Assembly (NCBI GenBank): GCA_945933905.1
Contig: CAMEQX010000069.1
Location: 1 to 6,987 of the forward strand
DNA length: 6,987 nt
Direction of reading: 5' to 3'
DNA from: an uncultured Clostridia bacterium
GTDB lineage: Bacteria > Bacillota > Clostridia > Oscillospirales > Ruminococcaceae
The notes beneath the pieces were generated by a model that saw nothing but the letters and a program-made list of their open reading frames with translations, was not told the origin of the DNA and searched no databases. Below, piece after piece: positions 1 through 6,263 of this stretch. Each line of letters opens with the position of its first letter. Position 1 is the stretch's first letter. A program made the translations under genes and the position numbers.

Positions 1-243
1 AAAAATACAAGAAATCGCGCAATTTTCGCGGTATTTTCGGCAAGTCCAAATCCGCGGCTTTTCCCGCGAGAAACGTGCTTTTTCTCCGATAATCAAGCAA
101 AAACCGCCTTTTCAGCTCAAAAATGCAAGAAAGCGCGAATTTTCCGCGAGAACCGCGCCCCCGCGCGCAAACCGCGCTTTTTCCCCGCAGCTCCCCCTCT
201 CCGCGCGAAATCTCATCGAAATGCAAGCAAATTCGCATTTTTT
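1..243. repeat. Degenerate direct repeats, consensus AATnCAAGnAAAnCGCnnnTTTT
   Basis: Positions 1-30 and 119-148 align with about 27 identical columns, two substitutions and two single-base indels. Both read A5-T-purine-CAAGAAA, then CGCG, AATTTT, CGCG. Weaker copies occur at about 91-112 (AATCAAGCAAAAACCGCC followed by TTTT) and 220-243 (AATGCAAGCAAATTCGCA followed by a T-run). Each better copy contains CGCG on both sides of AATTTT, so it could form a small 4-bp hairpin. The first copy touches the window edge, so more copies may lie upstream. Spacing is irregular (about 87, 31 and 98 bases), which argues against a CRISPR. Low-complexity composition could produce part of this similarity. Confidence 0.4.
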
Positions 244-255
244 TCGTTTACCCCC

Positions 256-284
256 TTGAAATTTTCCGAAAAATGTGTTATAAT
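256..284 (+). promoter_or_regulatory. Vegetative promoter of rpsT
   Basis: A TTGAAA -35 box (256-261) and a perfect TATAAT -10 box (279-284) are separated by exactly 17 bases. A TG at 276-277 gives an extended -10 element. This fits the housekeeping sigma-A class and the strong expression expected of a ribosomal protein gene. The predicted transcription start is near 291, leaving an untranslated leader of about 135 nt before the rpsT start codon. Confidence 0.88.
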
Positions 285-300
285 ATCTAGTACTGTGAGA

Positions 301-347
301 AAAAACCTGCCAGAATTGATGAAATTAGAGAAATGGCGGGGGTTTTT
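301..347 (+). promoter_or_regulatory. Hairpin in the rpsT leader, possible attenuator
   Basis: AAAAACC at 301-307 is complementary to GGTTTTT at 341-347. Inside that, T308 can wobble-pair with G340, and GCCA at 309-312 pairs with TGGC at 334-337, leaving G338-G339 bulged and a 21-nt loop (313-333). The right arm is G-rich and ends in five T's, so the inner GC stem plus the U-run resembles an intrinsic terminator about 10-55 nt after the predicted transcription start. It could act as an attenuator or as a protein-binding leader. Many Firmicute ribosomal protein genes have autoregulatory leaders; whether this is one for S20 is inference. Confidence 0.45.
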
Positions 348-413
348 GGTGAATATAAATAATTTTTCCCGAAAATTCTTGCAAAATTCAGTCAATAAAT
401 CAATTATCTAAAC

Positions 414-418
414 GGAGG
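414..418 (+). promoter_or_regulatory. Ribosome binding site of rpsT
   Basis: GGAGG (414-418) lies 8 nt before the ATG at 427. An in-frame GTG at 418 overlaps this site and so cannot be the start it serves. The ATG start also gives the MPNIKSA N-terminus typical of S20. Confidence 0.9.
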
Positions 419-426
419 TGAAAAAA

Positions 427-666
427 ATGCCCAATATTAAATCCGCAAAGAAAAGAGTTCTTACTTCTCAGGCTAGAAATGAGGCTAACAAGAGCGCTAA
501 GTCCGCTCTCAGAACCTCGATAAAGAAGGCTCGCGAGGACGGAGCAGACGCTGCGACAGTTAAGGCTGCCGTAGTAAACGTTGACAAGGCTGCGGGCAAG
601 GGTCTTATCCACAAGAATAAGGCTGCTCGTATCAAATCTCAGCTCGCAAAGAAAGCGAACGCATAA
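427..666 (+). CDS. rpsT: 30S ribosomal protein S20
   Basis: A 79-residue, strongly basic, Ala/Lys-rich protein that begins MPNIKSAKKRV and carries the LIHKNKAARIKSQL motif near its C-terminus; both are hallmarks of bacterial S20. S20 binds 16S rRNA (5' domain and the base of helix 44) and helps assemble the small subunit. The length matches the family (about 80-90 residues) and the mostly helical composition fits. The start is ATG 427, 8 nt after GGAGG. Alanine codons are largely GCT, unlike the GCG/GCC-rich genes downstream, as expected of a highly expressed gene. It has its own strong promoter and terminator, so it is probably mainly monocistronic. Confidence 0.97.
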   Translation: MPNIKSAKKRVLTSQARNEANKSAKSALRTSIKKAREDGADAATVKAAVVNVDKAAGKGLIHKNKAARIKSQLAKKANA

Positions 667-687
667 GAGCCTGTTTCACGTCATAAA

Positions 688-722
688 CGCCCGCAGCTTC
701 TCGGTTTGCGGGCGCATTTTTT
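688..722 (+). terminator. Rho-independent terminator after rpsT
   Basis: CGCCCGCA (688-695) pairs perfectly with TGCGGGCG (707-714) across an 11-nt loop. A run of six T's follows at 717-722. It starts 22 nt after the rpsT stop codon. The next gene's start codon is only 24 nt beyond the T-run. Confidence 0.93.
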
Positions 723-746
723 AAGACGAAAAGGGGGTTTTCAATA

Positions 747-1259
747 ATGATATTAGAGGAAATCACGGACATAAACGAAATCAACGCCGTTTTAAACGAC
801 GCTCAAATGTGCAGACTTGCTCTCCTAAACGACGACAAGCCCTATATCGCTCCGATGCTTTTCGGGTATTGCCTCACCGGAGGAAATCCCGAGTTTTATT
901 TCCGCTGCGGTGAAAACAAAAGCGAACTTATCGAGCTTATCAAAAAGAACAACAAGGCTGCCTTTGAAATCGACAGGCTTTACGGAGTTGTGCCCGGAGA
1001 GGAAAACGCCAGTCTTTTTGAAGCGGAATATGAATTTGTCGGCGGCACGGGCACAATCGAATTCATCACCGGTATCGACAAAATCACGGGCTTCAGCCAT
1101 ATCCTCAAAAAGTATAACAAAAACGGCGGCGAGTGCATTATCTCAGAGCAGATTTTGAACAGCTTTGCTGTACTCAAACTCACGGCAACTGAAATTTTCT
1201 GCAAAAAACAAAGCAGAGCTGTTGGTGAAACGAATGAAACTGAACAAGGAAACGATTAA
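747..1259 (+). CDS. Pyridoxamine 5'-phosphate oxidase (split-barrel flavin-binding) family protein, NimA-like
   Basis: A 170-residue protein of the FMN-binding split-barrel superfamily. The N-terminal half has the family pattern: CRLALLNDDKPYIAPMLFGY (residues 22-41) resembles the first strands; the next strand, around FYFRCGENKSELIELIKKN (50-68), leads into the helix; AAFEID (71-76) is the strand typical of the cofactor site. Relatives include flavin reductases and NimA-type nitroimidazole-resistance proteins. The position often held by His in NimA-like YFH motifs reads YFRC here, so resistance activity should not be assumed. The start is ATG 747, 9 nt after GGGGG (733-737). The polar tail (about residues 158-170) lies in and beside the 26-nt overlap with the next gene, suggesting translational coupling. 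The substrate is unknown and the exact subfamily uncertain. Confidence 0.8.
   Translation: MILEEITDINEINAVLNDAQMCRLALLNDDKPYIAPMLFGYCLTGGNPEFYFRCGENKSELIELIKKNNKAAFEIDRLYGVVPGEENASLFEAEYEFVGGTGTIEFITGIDKITGFSHILKKYNKNGGECIISEQILNSFAVLKLTATEIFCKKQSRAVGETNETEQGND
1224..1228 (+). promoter_or_regulatory. Weak ribosome binding site inside the upstream gene
   Basis: GGTGA (1224-1228) lies 5 nt before ATG 1234 and matches the 3' half of the GGAGGTGA consensus. It supports ATG 1234 over the in-frame GTG at 1225, which overlaps the site, and over the more distant ATG at 1165. The match is weak, consistent with initiation by ribosomes finishing the overlapping upstream gene. Confidence 0.5.
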
Positions 1260-3243
1260 AATAAAGCTGCGCGAGCTTCAGGAAAACGAGGAATACGAGC
1301 TTATCGAGGAAACCGTCACTGCGCTCCCCGACAGCCTTATCGATGACGATATCCTCAATATGCTTTGCTCGGCTTATTTCAATCTCGATGAATACAAAAA
1401 AGCCGTCGCGCTTCTCGAGGGACAGCGAAAGCGCCTTGAGGACGACTATAAGTGGAATTTCCGTATGGGAATTGCGCTCTATAAGGTGTCCGAGGACGAG
1501 GAATGCGAGGATAACGACGAGCTCAAAAGAACTATCCTCGAGCGCGCGGAGGTGTCCTTTGCCCGCGCAATGAATATGAATCCGTCCGATGAAATCCTTG
1601 AAGCCGCCGATTTGTATATGGAGAAAATCGACGCGGCGCTCGATGAACTAAACGGCGTGTCCGAGAGCGATGAGTTTGCCCCCGAAATGTACAGTGTGGA
1701 AGAAGCCGAGGCTATCGAGGAGCACATCAAGGAGTATTTCGGCGATTTTCCCACGGTTTTCCACGAGATTGTGTCGCCCGATATTCACTGCGACATCTGC
1801 GTTGTCCCGCCGACAAAGGAGCGCAATTATTACACGCTTCTGACAATGGGAATGGGCGCGCACGTTATGGATATCCCCGCGGAGCTTGACCCCGAGGAAC
1901 ACGGCAGAGCGGAGCTTTTAATCTGCCTTCCGCCCGACTGGAAGCTCGGCGAGAACAAGGACGAATGGTTCTGGCCTATCGGTATGCTCAAAAGTCTGGC
2001 GCGGCTTCCGATAAACAGCGAGACTTGGCTGGGCTGGGGACACACGGTCGATAACGGCGAGAGCTTTGCCGAGAACACCGCGCTTTGCGGCTCGCTTTTG
2101 ATTTACCCCGAGGACGTTGAACAGGGCGCGGATTTCTGCGAGCTGCCGAACGGAGAACGGGTGAATTTCTTCGAGGTTCTCCCTATTTACCGCGATGAAA
2201 TGCTGTTCAAGCGCGACAACGACACCCACGCGCTGCTTGAAAGAATGAGCGGCGTTTCGCACGTTGTGGATATCCACCGCGAGCCTGTCTGCGAGGAGTA
2301 CAATCATATCGACGTGATGGCTGACCACGCAAAAAAAATTCTCGAGAAGGATTTGCCGATTAGCACAATGAACGGCGGAAACCATATCGCGATGTTTTTG
2401 CGCTGGTGTATCGAGCACGACCTTTACAGCAGGGATTTCTTCGAGCCGTTTCCCGATGTAATCGAGAAAGTCAAGAGCGGAAATCCCCCCGATTTGCGAA
2501 AATTCCTCAAAATCGCGATGAACGGAGAGCTTGCGGTTTATCATTTCAGCTTTCTCGGCTACGCGTTTGCGCGGGATTATTACGACTTCAATCACCACAA
2601 TTTTGAGTTCTTTTATCCCGCAGATGTTGACGCGTGCGCGGAGGAATATTTCGGGACGGAAAAGTATAATTCCGAGGAATTCAAGGACGAAGCGTACCTT
2701 TTCACGCCGTTTGACGAGGAGTATTATCAAAGGCTGTCGAAATACATAGACCGCGCTTTTGCAAGGTTTTATCCTGAGTTCAGGGATTTTCAGTACAGCG
2801 ATATGCTGCCGACGGTAAAAACAGCGGAGAAAATTCTCGGGTGCGAGTGCGTTTTCCCGCAAGAGCCGCAGGATATCGTCAAAGAGCTGAAAAAAGCGCT
2901 TTCGGACTGCGAAAACGAGGATTGGTTCCCGCTGCTGCTTATCATCGACTGCATTTCAGACAACGCAGGATACGAAGTCGATATTCTCGCCGATGTTCTC
3001 AGCAATGCAAACGAGCCGTTTTTTCAGCCGACTGTTATTGCAAAAACGCCGAGGAAGAACTTTTTTGATAAATTCTCCGAGGAAAGACCGGCTTACATCA
3101 ACTCGGAAGAAATCAAAACAAACGGTGAGCGCGCAAAGGATTATTTCGGGGTGAAGCCCGCGGTGCTGGCGATTTCCGAGAACAAGGTTTCGCTGATGAT
3201 GCCGGAGAGCGACGGAGTTTATCTTCTGCTGAAAGGAAAGTAA
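1234..3243 (+). CDS. TPR-like / SUFU-domain fusion protein with extra C-terminal region
   Basis: A 669-residue acidic, apparently soluble protein with no signal peptide or membrane span. Residues 1 to about 145 are helical and TPR-like (for example ILNMLCSAYFNLDEYKKAVA, then ERAEVSFARAMNMNPSDEI). Residues about 165-345 resemble the Suppressor-of-fused (SUFU) domain: EYFGDFPTVFHEI, ICVVPP, LLTMGMGAHVMD, ELLICLPPDW, WFWPIGMLKSLARLP, TWLGWGHTV and FFEVLPIYRDEM in order. From about 374 a second conserved-looking domain begins (GGNHIAMFLRWCIEHDLYSRD) and runs through an aromatic-rich part to about 520. It recalls an uncharacterised DUF often paired with SUFU-type proteins, from memory only. A further 130-residue tail is unassigned. 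In bacteria, SUFU domains occur among immunity proteins of polymorphic toxin systems; the role here is unproven. The gene overlaps the flavin-barrel gene by 26 nt and sits 1 nt before the HD gene. Confidence 0.8.
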   Translation: MKLNKETIKIKLRELQENEEYELIEETVTALPDSLIDDDILNMLCSAYFNLDEYKKAVALLEGQRKRLEDDYKWNFRMGIALYKVSEDEECEDNDELKRTILERAEVSFARAMNMNPSDEILEAADLYMEKIDAALDELNGVSESDEFAPEMYSVEEAEAIEEHIKEYFGDFPTVFHEIVSPDIHCDICVVPPTKERNYYTLLTMGMGAHVMDIPAELDPEEHGRAELLICLPPDWKLGENKDEWFWPIGMLKSLARLPINSETWLGWGHTVDNGESFAENTALCGSLLIYPEDVEQGADFCELPNGERVNFFEVLPIYRDEMLFKRDNDTHALLERMSGVSHVVDIHREPVCEEYNHIDVMADHAKKILEKDLPISTMNGGNHIAMFLRWCIEHDLYSRDFFEPFPDVIEKVKSGNPPDLRKFLKIAMNGELAVYHFSFLGYAFARDYYDFNHHNFEFFYPADVDACAEEYFGTEKYNSEEFKDEAYLFTPFDEEYYQRLSKYIDRAFARFYPEFRDFQYSDMLPTVKTAEKILGCECVFPQEPQDIVKELKKALSDCENEDWFPLLLIIDCISDNAGYEVDILADVLSNANEPFFQPTVIAKTPRKNFFDKFSEERPAYINSEEIKTNGERAKDYFGVKPAVLAISENKVSLMMPESDGVYLLLKGK

Positions 3244-3244
3244 A

Positions 3245-3832
3245 ATGACCGAAAAAGAAGAATTTATCTCGATTTTCAACGAAAACATAAAGCGCGAGGG
3301 CGCAGACAAGCTTCTTGATTTTCTCGAAAACAAGAGCGATTTTTTCACGGCGCCCGCGTCAACCCGCTATCACAACGCCTTTGAGGGCGGGCTTTTGCGG
3401 CACTCGCTGAATGTTTATAAGTGCCTTGTCGCGTATCTTGAGCGCGGGCGCGTGAAGGATATGTACAAGCTTGAGGCGAGCGCGGAAACCGCGGCGATTG
3501 TGGCTTTACTCCACGATTTGTGCAAGGTGAACATCTACCACGTTTCCTACCGCAACTCCAAAAACGACAAAACAGGACAGTGGGAAAAGGTGCCGTATTA
3601 TGAAATCCGCGACAGCCTTCCCTACGGTCACGGCGAAAAGAGTGTCTATATGATAAGCGGATTTATGCGGCTGACGCGCGAGGAGGCTATGGCAATCCGC
3701 TGGCATATGGGCTTCTCAGGCACCGAGGACAAAAACACAATCGGCAGAGCGCTCGAAAAATACCCGCTTGCGTTCGCGCTTTCGGTCGCGGATATGGAAG
3801 CGAGCTATTTCCTTGAGGGTTCGGAAGAATAA
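3245..3832 (+). CDS. HD-domain phosphohydrolase
   Basis: A 195-residue protein spanning essentially one HD domain. The metal-binding residues are visible in order: H53 in GGLLRHSLNVYK, the H90-D91 pair in ALLHDLCKV, H129 in YGHGEKS, H154 in IRWHMGF and D183 in VADMEA. This matches the arrangement in HD enzymes such as the C-terminal domain of the exoribonuclease YhaM, but there is no OB-fold nucleic-acid domain here. A 37-residue segment between HD and the third His (YRNSKNDKTGQWEKVPYYEI region) is polar and may shape the active site. The likely activity is metal-dependent hydrolysis of a phosphate ester of unknown identity, in the cytoplasm. AAAGGA (3232-3237) lies 7 nt before ATG 3245, within the end of the upstream gene, and only 1 nt separates the two genes, so they form an operon. 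Confidence 0.88.
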   Translation: MTEKEEFISIFNENIKREGADKLLDFLENKSDFFTAPASTRYHNAFEGGLLRHSLNVYKCLVAYLERGRVKDMYKLEASAETAAIVALLHDLCKVNIYHVSYRNSKNDKTGQWEKVPYYEIRDSLPYGHGEKSVYMISGFMRLTREEAMAIRWHMGFSGTEDKNTIGRALEKYPLAFALSVADMEASYFLEGSEE

Positions 3833-3837
3833 AATTC

Positions 3838-3871
3838 AGCACGAGAGACTGTCTTCTCGTGCTTTTATTTT
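3838..3871 (+). terminator. Rho-independent terminator closing the flavin-barrel/SUFU/HD operon
   Basis: AGCACGAGA (3838-3846) pairs perfectly with TCTCGTGCT (3855-3863) around an 8-nt loop, followed by TTTATTTT. It begins 5 nt after the HD gene's stop codon. Confidence 0.92.
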
Positions 3872-3899
3872 GCATAAATCGCAAGACAAGTCATATATT
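3870..3899 (+). promoter_or_regulatory. Candidate promoter of the carboxypeptidase gene
   Basis: TTGCAT (3870-3875) and TATATT (3894-3899) are separated by 18 bases and resemble sigma-A -35 and -10 boxes. Because the preceding operon ends in a strong terminator, a promoter is expected in this 60-base gap. No sporulation-type (sigma F/G or E) signature was recognised. Confidence 0.4.
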
Positions 3900-3931
3900 T
3901 TTAGTGAAAATTCAACCGAAAAGGAGCTTTT

Positions 3932-5074
3932 ATGAAAAGATTTTTATGTGTAATTCTGAGCGCGCTCACGCTGTTTTTCACGGGTTCAGCCGCGCTTGCC
4001 GAGAGCGGAAATCCCGCTTCCTCGGGGAAAGCAGAAATCCTTTTTGAAGCGAACACGGGTCAAGTTCTGTACTCAAAAAACTCCGATGAAAAGCTGGCGA
4101 TTGCGTCCGTCACCAAAACAATGTCGCTGCTCCTTTTCGCCGAGGCAATCGATAAAGGCAAGCTCACGCTCGAGGAAAAAGTCAAAGTCTCGGGCGAAGC
4201 GGCGAAAACCGAAGGCTCGACAATCTGGCTGACTGCGGGAGAGGAAATGACGGTCGCGGAGCTGCTCGAGGCGGTTATCGTAAACTCCGCGAATGACGCG
4301 TGCGTTGCCCTCGCGGAGCGCGTTTCGGGAAGCGAAGCGGTTTTTGTCAAGCTGATGAACAAGCGCGCAAAGGAGCTTAAAATGAACTCAACGCGCTATA
4401 AAAACTGCACGGGACTTGACGTTGACGGGCACTATTCAACGGCTCACGATATCGCAATCGTCACCGCAGAGCTGATGAAGCACGAGGTACTGCGCGGGTG
4501 GTTTTTGACGTGGGTGGACTACTTGCGCGGCGGCGAAACGCAGCTTGTCAACACAAACAAGATGATTCGTTATTACAACGGTATCCTCGGCGGAAAAACC
4601 GGCACAACGGACGCTGCGGGCTGCTGTCTGACGGTCTGCGCGGAGCGGAATAATATGCGGCTGGTCGCGGTAACGCTCGGCTGCGCGGAGGACAGCGAGC
4701 GCTTTGATGTCTGCGAAAATCTCCTTGACTATGGTTTTGGCAGCTTTGAGCTGTTTTCACCCGAAATCAATTTCAACAACCTCAAGCCGATAAAAGTCAC
4801 GCGCGGCACGCTCCCCGAAACCACGCCGATTATCAAGCATCAGGGCGAGGAGTGCGTTATCAAAAAAGGTCGCGCAAAGGACGTGAAGTACGAATACACC
4901 TTTGTCGAGCAGCTTGAAGCGCCCGTTGAAAAGGGGCAGTTTGTCGGGGAATATCTCGTGACCGTTGACGGCGCGGAGGTTTTTCGGTCGGATATTGTCG
5001 CGAAGGACGATATCCCGCGAATGAACTTTTGGCTTTGCTTTGTCGAGCTTTTGCGGGCGATGGTTTCTATGTAG
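3932..5074 (+). CDS. Serine-type D-alanyl-D-alanine carboxypeptidase (PBP5/DacA-DacF family)
   Basis: A 380-residue secreted peptidase S11 enzyme. Residues 1-23 form a signal peptide (KR, hydrophobic core, cleavage near ALA-E). All three catalytic motifs of the penicillin-binding fold are present: SxxK at S59-V-T-K62 (S59 the acylated nucleophile), SxN at S119-A-N121, and KTG at 222-224. It removes the terminal D-Ala from peptidoglycan pentapeptides outside the membrane, limiting cross-linking. The catalytic domain spans about 30-270. Residues about 275-360 form the beta-rich PBP5 C-terminal domain, and the tail (MNFWLCFVELLRAMVSM) is a short hydrophobic/amphipathic helix suited to membrane anchoring. 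The length is typical. AAGGAG (3921-3926) lies 5 nt before ATG 3932. It is flanked by terminators and so appears monocistronic. Whether it is the vegetative or the sporulation paralogue (DacF/DacB) cannot be told. Confidence 0.95.
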   Translation: MKRFLCVILSALTLFFTGSAALAESGNPASSGKAEILFEANTGQVLYSKNSDEKLAIASVTKTMSLLLFAEAIDKGKLTLEEKVKVSGEAAKTEGSTIWLTAGEEMTVAELLEAVIVNSANDACVALAERVSGSEAVFVKLMNKRAKELKMNSTRYKNCTGLDVDGHYSTAHDIAIVTAELMKHEVLRGWFLTWVDYLRGGETQLVNTNKMIRYYNGILGGKTGTTDAAGCCLTVCAERNNMRLVAVTLGCAEDSERFDVCENLLDYGFGSFELFSPEINFNNLKPIKVTRGTLPETTPIIKHQGEECVIKKGRAKDVKYEYTFVEQLEAPVEKGQFVGEYLVTVDGAEVFRSDIVAKDDIPRMNFWLCFVELLRAMVSM

Positions 5075-5075
5075 A

Positions 5076-5098
5076 GCGTGCTGTTAAACACGCATTTT
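5076..5098. terminator. Possible bidirectional terminator between convergent genes
   Basis: GCGTG (5076-5080) pairs with CACGC (5089-5093) over an 8-nt loop, followed by ATTTT on the plus strand. On the minus strand the flank upstream of the stem is poor in U, so termination would be weaker that way. It fills nearly all of the 25-nt gap between the carboxypeptidase stop and the permease stop. The 5-bp stem is short, so the call is tentative. Confidence 0.45.
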
Positions 5099-5099
5099 C

Positions 5100-6263
5100 T
5101 CACATTCTGAGCGCCTCTGCGGGATTGAGCTTCGCTGCCTTTGCCGCGGGGTATGCGCCGAAAATTGCTCCCAAAAGCGCTGTCACAAGTGCCGAGATTA
5201 TCAGAGAAACGAGGTTCACCGAAAACGGAACGCCCATTATCACGCAGCCCGCAAGCGATACCGCAACCCCCGCGACTATTCCCGCGGCGCTCCCCAAAAG
5301 CGTCAAAAGCACGCTCTCCGTGAGAAATTCCCCGAGAATATCCCGCTTTCGCGCGCCGATTGCCTTTTTGATGCCGATTTCACGCGTGCGCTCGCTCACG
5401 CTCATCATCATCGCGGTCATAACCGAAATTCCCGAAACCACAAGCGAAATTCCCGCAGTCATCGAAAGCGCGGTCGTGACAATCGACAGGATATCGTCAA
5501 GCTGACTTTTCTGCGAGAGCAAATTGTTGCAGATATACCCGTCAACGTGCCCGTTTTTTCGGTCAAGCGCGTCGGTGACGGTTTTCGGGGAAAAGCTGTC
5601 CGAGCTCACTTTTACGGCGATTTTGTCGTAGGTTGTTCTCCCGCAGAGGTGCTGCATTGTCGTAATCGGGATATACATAAACCCCGGCATAATATTCGAC
5701 AGCATTCCCTGAAGCGACGACAGCCCCGACTGCGCCACGCCGATTATCGAGAATTCGTGGTATTTCCCGCCGAGAAACATTCTGAGCTTCTTCCCGACAA
5801 CGTTGCTTCTGCCGTAAACCTCAATCGCAAAGCTCTCGTCAATCACGCAGACCTTTGAAAGCGCGGCGCTGTCGGAATTTGTGATAAGCCTGCCGTGCTT
5901 TGCCTGAAGCGAAATCAGCTTGTCCGCGGATTTATCCACACCCCAGACGTAGCAGTCAACGCGGCGGTTTATCATTTTTGCTTCGGTGATGCTTGCCATC
6001 AGCGGCATAACGTCCGCAACACCGTCGATTTTCCGCACCTCAGAAACGTCCTCGCCCGTGAGCGTGACCGAAACCGAATTTGCCGCCGCCTGTACCAAAA
6101 GCGTGTCAACGCCCATTGTGACGAGGGTTGCGCTGACTTGCTCCGTGCCGACCGCGCCGACTGTTGAAATCAGCGTCACCGAGAAAATTCCCACGGCAAT
6201 TCCCGCAATCGTCAGCACCGAGCGAACTCTCGCGCGGAATATGTTTTTCAGAATTTTAAGCAT
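5100..6263 (-). CDS. ABC transporter permease, MacB/FtsX type
   Basis: A 387-residue membrane protein with the MacB layout. One N-terminal membrane helix (about 15-37, after LKNIFRARVRS) is followed by a large extracytoplasmic domain (about 40-250). Three C-terminal helices (about 258-285, 313-343 and 349-373) form the FtsX core. Family signatures are clear: SERTREIGIKKAIGA (290-304), the cytoplasmic loop that contacts the ATPase, and the terminal GAYPAAKAAKLNPAEALR. The chosen start is ATG at 6263-6261, 3 nt after GGGAG and 8 nt inside the adaptor gene. An in-frame ATG 26 codons upstream would add a hydrophilic, charged leader and a much longer overlap, so it was rejected. With the adaptor it should form a MacAB/YknXYZ-like exporter; substrates of such systems include peptides, antibiotics and lipids. 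No ATPase domain is fused or adjacent. Confidence 0.93.
   Translation of the reverse strand: MLKILKNIFRARVRSVLTIAGIAVGIFSVTLISTVGAVGTEQVSATLVTMGVDTLLVQAAANSVSVTLTGEDVSEVRKIDGVADVMPLMASITEAKMINRRVDCYVWGVDKSADKLISLQAKHGRLITNSDSAALSKVCVIDESFAIEVYGRSNVVGKKLRMFLGGKYHEFSIIGVAQSGLSSLQGMLSNIMPGFMYIPITTMQHLCGRTTYDKIAVKVSSDSFSPKTVTDALDRKNGHVDGYICNNLLSQKSQLDDILSIVTTALSMTAGISLVVSGISVMTAMMMSVSERTREIGIKKAIGARKRDILGEFLTESVLLTLLGSAAGIVAGVAVSLAGCVIMGVPFSVNLVSLIISALVTALLGAIFGAYPAAKAAKLNPAEALRM

Larger units (their letters stand above)
1..426. other. Non-coding region upstream of rpsT
   Basis: No convincing gene is seen here. The left 250 bases mix A/T runs with CGCG-rich words and are poor in stop triplets on both strands. 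Several frames therefore stay open: plus frame 1 from the left edge to the stop at 409-411, plus frame 2 to about 258. Their translations are rich in K, R, F, S and P, show no family resemblance, and run through the rpsT promoter, so they are best read as chance open frames. The identifiable contents are degenerate repeats, the promoter and the transcribed rpsT leader. The tail of an upstream gene beyond the left edge cannot be excluded. Confidence 0.6.

Noticed and set aside
1..243. CRISPR array
   Set aside because: Repeat copies are degenerate and unevenly spaced (about 87, 31 and 98 bases), with no uniform spacers and no cas genes.
213..395. Minus-strand open frame of 60 codons
   Set aside because: It lies antisense across the rpsT promoter and leader, has no ribosome binding site that I can see, and its product resembles nothing.
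1..411. Plus-strand frame 1 is open from the left edge to a stop at 409-411
   Set aside because: Other frames of this stop-poor stretch are also largely open. The translation is K/R/F/S-rich without family features, and it runs through a near-consensus promoter.
418..426. GTG at 418 as the rpsT start
   Set aside because: It overlaps the GGAGG site itself. ATG 427 has ideal spacing and gives the conserved S20 N-terminus.
1165..1233. Longer start for the SUFU fusion gene at ATG 1165 or GTG 1225
   Set aside because: ATG 1165 would overlap the flavin-barrel gene by 95 nt with no ribosome binding site, and GTG 1225 overlaps the GGTGA that serves ATG 1234.
2266..2277. 12-bp perfect palindrome GTGGATATCCAC
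   Set aside because: It lies deep in the SUFU fusion gene, encodes ordinary residues, and is a single occurrence, so there is no support for an operator.
1918..2862. 314-codon minus-strand open frame antisense to the SUFU fusion gene
   Set aside because: The plus frame shows domain resemblance and tight operon structure. The antisense frame is a by-product of GC-rich third positions and resembles no family.
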